DNA of 64,000 nucleotides from JAOUEA01 sp963734685 (GTDB lineage Bacteria; Actinomycetota; UBA4738; HRBIN12). Both the position numbers and the translations under genes were made by a program. Location of the stretch: positions 744,001-808,000 of the forward strand of contig CAVTIC010000001.1 of the NCBI GenBank assembly GCA_963734685.1. The letters run 5' to 3'. The number at the start of each line of letters is the position of its first letter. The first letter of the stretch is position 1. Below are positions 59,271 through 64,000 of the stretch, piece by piece. The notes under the pieces were generated by a model. It had not been told where the DNA came from. It was given only the letters and a program-made list of their open reading frames with translations, and searched no databases.

Positions 59271-59954
59271 TCAGCCCCTCCGGAACACGAGCACGGTGGT
59301 GCCGATCGTGATGCGGTCGCCGTCGTCGAGCGTCGCGGTCTGCACCGGATGCCCGTTCACCTCCGTGCCGTTCGTGGAGCCCAGGTCGGTGAGCGTGGCG
59401 ACGCCGTCCTTCAGGCGGATCTGGGCGTGACGCCTCGATGCGCCTCGGTCTTTCAACGCCACCTCGCACTCGGCGAGACGGCCGATCGTCGCGGAATCGC
59501 CCGCCAGCGTGACGGTGCGATCGTTGCCGTCCTCACGGACGACGAGCGAGGGCGCAGGTGCCGGCGAGGGTTCCACCTTCTCGGGACCTTCGACCAACGA
59601 GGCGACGCAGCCGATGTCGCCCTTCTTCAGCCGCTCGTCGGTCTCGAACGTGACCTCGGGCGGACCCACGAGTCCCCAGCCGCGCTCCGAGGCGTTCTGG
59701 AGCATCACCGTGCCGAGCTCCTTGGTGATCGCCGCCTCCGCGTGGGCGAGGCGTTCTCGGTCCCCCGGGGAGAGTGTGAACTCGAAGTGGTTGGGCGCCC
59801 AGACCTCGTTGACGCCGACCGTGCGGCCGGTGTCCATCTCCTTGATCAGACGCTTCGCGAGCTCGACCGGCTGCACGCCGGCTCGGAACGTCTTGGAGAA
59901 GAGGCCTTCCACGAGGCCACCCAGACGTCGTTCGAAATCGCGGAGGTTGGGCAT
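59271..59954 (-). CDS. fhaA: FHA-domain protein FhaA (DUF3662 plus FHA)
   Basis: A 227-residue protein. The N-terminal DUF3662 domain (residues 1-110, FERRLGGLVEGLFSKTFRAGVQPVELAKRL) is followed by a short Pro-rich linker and a C-terminal FHA domain (GRLAECEVALKDRGASRRHAQI, LGSTNGTEVNG). The linker is much shorter than in the mycobacterial protein. FhaA binds phosphorylated partners of PknB, including MurJ in Mycobacterium. It heads the fhaA-fhaB-pstP-rodA-pbpA-pknB operon. Confidence 0.93.
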   Translation of the reverse strand: MPNLRDFERRLGGLVEGLFSKTFRAGVQPVELAKRLIKEMDTGRTVGVNEVWAPNHFEFTLSPGDRERLAHAEAAITKELGTVMLQNASERGWGLVGPPEVTFETDERLKKGDIGCVASLVEGPEKVEPSPAPAPSLVVREDGNDRTVTLAGDSATIGRLAECEVALKDRGASRRHAQIRLKDGVATLTDLGSTNGTEVNGHPVQTATLDDGDRITIGTTVLVFRRG

Positions 59955-59955
59955 C

Positions 59956-59999
59956 AGGCGCCGAATACGGGGCGTGCGGGAGCCCCGTTCCCGGCGCCT
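59956..59999 (-). terminator. Long interrupted hairpin directly upstream of fhaA
   Basis: The outer stem AGGCGCCG/CGGCGCCT and the inner stem ACGGGGC/GCCCCGT are separated by a symmetric three-base internal loop and close an eight-base loop. On the minus strand the structure ends one base before the fhaA start codon, so it occupies the ribosome-binding region. It may terminate the transcript of the upstream small membrane gene or hide the fhaA ribosome site. Confidence 0.6.
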
Positions 60000-60050
60000 A
60001 TGTTACGCCCGAGCCTGTTGCGAACCCGTGGCGGTACCGGTCTCGATCGC

Positions 60051-60380
60051 TCAGTCGTCGACGGGGTCCTGCGCTCCGCTTCCGAACCCGGGCTCCGAGC
60101 CGCGTGGGTGCTCCGAGAGAGGGTTCGAGAACCCGAACCGCTCGTCGGGGGGCAGCTTCCCCCAGCGCCACTCGCGCACCTCCCAATAGGTGCGGCGTGC
60201 GAACACCAGGATCAGCACGGCCAGCAGGAACCGCAGGGTCGCGGGCGGCGAGACGGCCACGTAGCCGGAGATGACTCCGACCGACGAGGCCAGGACCCAC
60301 ATCGCGAGGGCGCCGAAACCGGTCGCCGCCATCAGTCGCATCAGTTCGTCGAAGTCGATGCGGTGCGTGCGTTCGGTCAT
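60051..60380 (-). CDS. Small two-helix membrane protein of unknown function
   Basis: A 109-residue protein with two membrane segments (residues 15-40 and 45-65) followed by a Trp-rich, polar tail (YWEVREWRWGKLPPDERFGF). A further in-frame ATG at 60401 would add seven residues. It lies between tRNA-Leu and fhaA on the minus strand, perhaps at the head of the fhaA operon. No family recognised. Confidence 0.7.
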   Translation of the reverse strand: MTERTHRIDFDELMRLMAATGFGALAMWVLASSVGVISGYVAVSPPATLRFLLAVLILVFARRTYWEVREWRWGKLPPDERFGFSNPLSEHPRGSEPGFGSGAQDPVDD

Positions 60381-60527
60381 GGCGTTTCCGGGTATCGGCA
60401 TCTACCCGTTTCCGGGTACATCGTTCGAAGGGATGGATTCCGCTCACTCGTTCGGGGGACGCCCGGGCGAGGGGGCGCCTTGCTACCATCTCCTTCCTGG
60501 CCGCATCCCTGGTCCCACATCCCACTC

Positions 60528-60611
<84 letters not shown>

Positions 60612-60685
60612 CCGTTCGGACTTGCGGGGATGACTCCTCGCGGTGTTGGATGCTCCGGTCACGGAGCCGGAGGATCTGCCCGCCT

Positions 60686-61396
60686 ATGTCCACGTTCGTC
60701 ATCGTGCCCGGAGCCTGGGATACGCCCGCCACGATGGAGCCGCTGCTCGAGCCGTTGGGGTCGGCCGGCCACGACGGTGATCGTCGTCGATCTGCCGTGT
60801 GGGGACGCCGACGCGACCCTGGAGGAGTACGCGGACGCCGTGCGCGCCGTGCTCCCCGATGACCTGGCCGACGTCGTGCTGGTCGGCTACTCGTTCGGGG
60901 GCTTCACCGCTTCGAGGATCGCCGTGGAGCACCCCGACGTGCCGGTGGTGTACGTCGCGGCCTGGATCCCGCGGGATGGCGCGTCGGTGCTCGACCTCTT
61001 CGTCGGCGGCGATCCGTTCGAGGCCGGCGAAGAAGCGGGGATCGCTGCCTTCGACGGGCTGATCCTCAGCGCCGGCCCAGGTCTGTGTGCCCTGAACATC
61101 GACCGGTACGTGCCGCGGCCGATCCGTCCGAGCGGGACGCGGTGCGGGCCTACCTCGAGCGGACGCAGCGTCCGCAGGGCATCGCCGCGCTGCGCCAGAA
61201 GTGGCGCGGCGAACTGCCGACCTCCCGCCGCCGCACCTACGTCCTGACCACCGCCGACACGCTGGTGCCGCCGGAGGCCCAGCGGGCGATGGCGGCGTCG
61301 GTGGGCGCGGATGTCGTCGAGATCGACACGGATCACGGGCCCTTCCGTGAGCAGCCCGAGCGCCTCGCTGAACTGTTGGTCGCCGCCACCCGCTGA
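60686..61396 (+). pseudogene. Alpha/beta hydrolase broken by two frame changes
   Basis: The gene begins MSTFVIVPGAWDTPATMEPL with the usual strand and oxyanion region. The frame breaks near 60778; the next frame continues TTVIVVDLPCGDADATLEEYAD and includes the nucleophile elbow VGYSFGG and EHPDVPVVYVAAW. A second break at about 61110-61140 shifts to the frame ending RTYVLTTADTLVPPEAQ and DTDHGPFREQPERLAELL, which supplies the acid and His. Together the three frames give one complete hydrolase of about 235 residues. Either a pseudogene or two base-call errors. Confidence 0.75.
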
Positions 61397-61520
61397 TCTC
61401 CCAGCGCTCGGCGCGGGCGATGGAGCCCCTGTGACTCCTTCGCTGTCGTCCTCGATGCGATCCGCGACAGACGCCGTATAGCCTTGCTCGGCCAGCCTGG
61501 GGGCGACGGAGGCGGGCATC

Positions 61521-62744
61521 GTGGGCGGAGCGACCTGGACGAACTGGGTGGGCAACCAGACCTGCCACCCCGCGGCCGTGTTGCGTCCCCGCGACGAGGG
61601 CGAGGTCGTCGCCGCGGTCCGCGACGCGATCGCGGCGGGCCGGAACGTGCGCGTCGCCGCCACCGGTCACTCCTTCACGCCGGTCTGCCTCACCGATGGC
61701 GTTGTGCTGGAGCTCGCGGATCTCGCCGGCGTGCTCGACGCCGACCCGGAGCGTCGTCGTGCGACGGCGCTCGCCGGCACCAGCGTCGGGGCGTTCGGCG
61801 AGCCGCTGTGGGAGGCCGGCCTCGCGCTCGCGAACCAGGGCGACATCGACACCCAGCAGATCGGTGGCGCGATCGGCACCGGCACGCACGGCTCGGGCAT
61901 CCGCCTCGGCTCGTTCTCCTCGACCCTCCGCCGGGCCCGCATCGTCGCGGGCACCGGCGAGGTGATCGAGGTGTCGGAGTCGACGCCGGAGCTGCTCCAC
62001 GCCGCCCAGGTCGCCGTCGGCATGCTCGGCGTGATGACCGAGGTCGAGGTCGCGGTGGCGCCGGCGTACCGGATCCGCGAACGCATCCTGCACCTGCCGT
62101 ACGCCGAGGTCGCCGAGCGATGGGACGAGCTCGTGCACGCCCACCGGCACTTCTCGTTCTTCTGGATCCCGGTCGACGGCTCCGGCGCGCTCTACGGGCT
62201 CGAGACGCCGGAAGGCGTGCCGGACGGGGATACCTGCTACGTCAAGATCTACGACGAGGCCGCAGCGGACGAGCCCGACGACGCGACTCCGTTCGCCCGC
62301 GTCGACCGCTCCTATCGCATCTACCCCGCGGTGTTCGAGCCGAACTTCCACGAGCTCGAGTACTTCGTGCCGATCGGCGACGGCCCGGCGGCAATCGCGG
62401 CGATGCGCGAGCTGATGCTGGCGAGCCAGCCCGACGCCCGCTTCCCGATGGAGGTGCGCACGGTCGCCGCCGACGACGCCTTCCTCTCCTCCCAGCACGG
62501 CACGGCCACCACGGTGATCTCCGTGTCCGGCGTCCCGGGCATGGACTACTGGGGCTACCTGCGAGACGTCGATCGCCTGCTCGGCGAGTTCGGGGCCCGG
62601 GTGCACTGGGGCAAGCTCCACTTCCTCACCCGCGAGCAGCTGCTTGCGCGGTACCCGGCGGCGGAGACGTTCATCCGGATCCGGCGCGAGCTCGACCCGG
62701 CGGGAATCTTCCTCAACGACCACCTGCGGCCGTTGTTCGCCTAA
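61521..62744 (+). CDS. FAD-linked aldonolactone oxidase-like protein
   Basis: A 407-residue flavoprotein of the D-arabinono-1,4-lactone oxidase family. NWVGNQTCHPAAVLRPRDEGEVV and ATGHSFTPVCLTDG form the FAD-binding PCMH start, IGGAIGTGTHGSG the flavin loop, and HWGK near residue 363 is the family's C-terminal motif. The related enzymes oxidise sugar lactones or alditols, making hydrogen peroxide or reducing an acceptor. A covalent-FAD His within the GHS motif is possible. GTG start with GGAGG upstream; no signal peptide. Confidence 0.87.
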   Translation: MGGATWTNWVGNQTCHPAAVLRPRDEGEVVAAVRDAIAAGRNVRVAATGHSFTPVCLTDGVVLELADLAGVLDADPERRRATALAGTSVGAFGEPLWEAGLALANQGDIDTQQIGGAIGTGTHGSGIRLGSFSSTLRRARIVAGTGEVIEVSESTPELLHAAQVAVGMLGVMTEVEVAVAPAYRIRERILHLPYAEVAERWDELVHAHRHFSFFWIPVDGSGALYGLETPEGVPDGDTCYVKIYDEAAADEPDDATPFARVDRSYRIYPAVFEPNFHELEYFVPIGDGPAAIAAMRELMLASQPDARFPMEVRTVAADDAFLSSQHGTATTVISVSGVPGMDYWGYLRDVDRLLGEFGARVHWGKLHFLTREQLLARYPAAETFIRIRRELDPAGIFLNDHLRPLFA

Positions 62745-62787
62745 CCCGGCGGTACGACGCGCGAGCTCGACCCGGCGGGACGCCCGG

Positions 62788-63990
62788 TCAAAGGGCCGCG
62801 CGCAACCAGTCGGGGACGTCGGATCTGTGGTAGCGGCGCTCGCTCGGCTCGATCCCGTCGAGGAAGCCCTGATAGATGACCGCACGGCGCAACGCTGCGA
62901 GGGGCGCGATCAGTTCGGCGGCGCGTGAGGGGTCGGACCCGGGGCGCTCGGCTCGCCACGCATCGACCCACGTCGCCCGCACCCGCGGCCGAGCCTTGTC
63001 GGGCACGCGCTCCTCGAACGCGGAGAGATCGAGCATCGGGTGCCCGACGCCGCTGTCTCCCCAGTCGAGCAATACGAGCGAGCGCCCGTCGAAGCGCCAG
63101 TTGCCTTGGTGGAAGTCGCCGTGCACGAGCGTCTCTGGAACCCCGCACGCATCGATCGCCGCGAGACGATCCGGAAGGCCCGCCGCGAGCGCGTCGAGCG
63201 CTCGCAGCTCGTCGTCCGCGAGCTGCGCGCGAACGTCCGGTCGAGACAGCAGCGCATCGACGAGACGCGTCAGCGGGTGGGCGCGCCAGTCGGGCAGTCC
63301 GGCGGTGAGGAGCTCGTCGATCCGATCGACCCAGCGAGCCTGCAGCCGCACCAGCGTTCGGACCATCGTGAGGAGCCGCGCTTCGGGAGCCTCCCAGTCG
63401 TCATCGCCGGGGGCATCGGCCAGCAGCACGGTTCCCGACGCGCGGTCCGACGCCAGCAGCGTGGGGACGAGCGCTGGCTCATCGGCGCCGACCAGCGCGA
63501 TGATCGTGCCCTCGTGCCCGAGGAACGGCGGCACGCTCTTGCACCACACGTCGCCCGCGGCGGTCGGCAGTCGGATGATCGACGAGAGATTCCACGTCTT
63601 GACCTGCGTGGCCGGGCCTGTCCGCGGCCGGCCGATCGCCGCGAGCGCGTCGTCGGCCCATGCGATCGTGGCTGCGACCCCGCCGGGCCGGGCCCACCCG
63701 GCGCGCAGCGGCTGCTCCTCGTCGACGTTCGCCGGAGCCGGGGTGAGGGGGAGACCGCGGGGCGGTCGTTCGACGAGCTCGGCCAGGTAGGTCACCTCGC
63801 CGCCGTTGTAGGTGTCCGACACGACATCCAGCAGGCGCAGCACGACGACCTCGACCGCGAAGCGCTCGCGCGCCGCTTCGATCACGGGGTGTACCTCAGG
63901 CCACCACGGGTCATCGACGGTGAAGGCCGGCAACGTCCCGAGGATCTCTCCTGTCCCGGAGCACACGACGAGGTTCACGCGACGCGGCAT
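62788..63990 (-). CDS. Aminoglycoside phosphotransferase-family kinase with N-terminal extra domain
   Basis: The C-terminal 290 residues are an APH-type kinase: LVHGDFHQGNWRFDGR holds the catalytic Asp and Asn, and LVLLDWGDSGVGHPMLDL the metal-binding Asp. The first 90 residues form a separate alpha/beta domain (VNLVVCSGTGEILGTLPAFTVDDPWWPEV) also seen, as I recall, in other actinobacterial phosphotransferases. The frame stays open to the window edge with a GTG at 63999, so the true start may lie at 63990 or beyond. Substrate unknown; resistance should not be assumed. Confidence 0.82.
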   Translation of the reverse strand: MPRRVNLVVCSGTGEILGTLPAFTVDDPWWPEVHPVIEAARERFAVEVVVLRLLDVVSDTYNGGEVTYLAELVERPPRGLPLTPAPANVDEEQPLRAGWARPGGVAATIAWADDALAAIGRPRTGPATQVKTWNLSSIIRLPTAAGDVWCKSVPPFLGHEGTIIALVGADEPALVPTLLASDRASGTVLLADAPGDDDWEAPEARLLTMVRTLVRLQARWVDRIDELLTAGLPDWRAHPLTRLVDALLSRPDVRAQLADDELRALDALAAGLPDRLAAIDACGVPETLVHGDFHQGNWRFDGRSLVLLDWGDSGVGHPMLDLSAFEERVPDKARPRVRATWVDAWRAERPGSDPSRAAELIAPLAALRRAVIYQGFLDGIEPSERRYHRSDVPDWLRAAL

Positions 63991-64000
63991 GAAGCGCACC

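Noticed and set aside
62788..63990. Antibiotic-resistance kinase
   Set aside because: The APH fold is shared by many metabolic kinases, and nothing in the sequence or context points to aminoglycosides.

Overview
The window is GC-rich, tightly packed bacterial chromosome, almost certainly from an actinobacterium (Actinomycetota), probably an uncultured or little-studied lineage. Lineage markers are the mycothiol synthase MshD, the cell-division protein CrgA, a GPGG-motif small membrane protein, and the FhaA-FhaB-PstP-RodA-PbpA-PknB cluster followed by tRNA-Leu. There is no transposase, integrase, phage gene, rRNA or CRISPR array. Many genes overlap by 1-4 bases (ATGA, GTGA, TGATG), so most belong to translationally coupled operons.

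Layout. 0-1.6 kb: a broken membrane gene ending in a MauE-type domain and a coupled anchored protein. 1.8-3.8 kb: a YCII (DGPF) protein, an ECF42-type sigma factor and an uncharacterised protein. 4.0-9.2 kb: DUF1801 protein, tRNA-Ala(UGC), Bax-inhibitor-1-like protein, a secreted M15 and a secreted M23 peptidase, a zinc-site protein operon and mshD. 9.2-17.4 kb: two paralogous secreted glucose/sorbosone-dehydrogenase-like proteins, an orphan CoxL-like molybdoenzyme subunit, an S9 peptidase and gdhA. 17.4-25.2 kb: DUF1996 protein, zinc-ribbon membrane protein, a dense cluster of DnaA-box-like sequences, crgA, a penicillin-acylase-family hydrolase and a heterodimeric ABC exporter; the last four genes form one minus-strand operon. 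25.6-32 kb: acyl-CoA ligase, GNAT, HAD, LPG-synthase-like membrane protein, C45 hydrolase, Crp/Fnr regulator and GPGG protein. 32-36.4 kb: assimilatory sulfate-reduction operon (nirA, zinc-ribbon microprotein, cysH, sirohaem synthesis genes) with a promoter, a small leader ORF and a terminator hairpin upstream. 36.4-43.4 kb: GH38 alpha-mannosidase, DapA-family aldolase, proline dehydrogenase, isocitrate lyase and a delta-60 repeat protein. 43.5-50.3 kb: his operon (hisD-C-B-H-A-F-I-G, no hisE) led by a tiny membrane protein, then HU. 50.4-60 kb: the envelope and signalling operon fhaA-fhaB-pstP-rodA-pbpA-pknB, then an odd double-ThyX protein and a beta-lactamase-family gene. 60-64 kb: tRNA-Leu(CAG), a broken alpha/beta hydrolase, an aldonolactone-oxidase-like flavoprotein and a phosphotransferase.

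The order tRNA-Ala(UGC) ... crgA ... pknB-fhaA cluster ... tRNA-Leu, with the same orientations as I recall from Mycobacterium, suggests an origin-proximal region expanded by inserted metabolic genes. Single-base frame breaks occur in five genes (about 0.41, 50.63, 57.54, 58.07, 60.78 and 61.12 kb). They include the normally essential-type rodA and pstP, so assembly or sequencing indels are at least as likely as real pseudogenes.

The observations most worth a second look are the DnaA-box cluster between two convergent genes beside crgA, the nirA leader/attenuator architecture, the tandem ThyX protein whose signature motif is split between its two halves, and the exporter-acylase-crgA operon.
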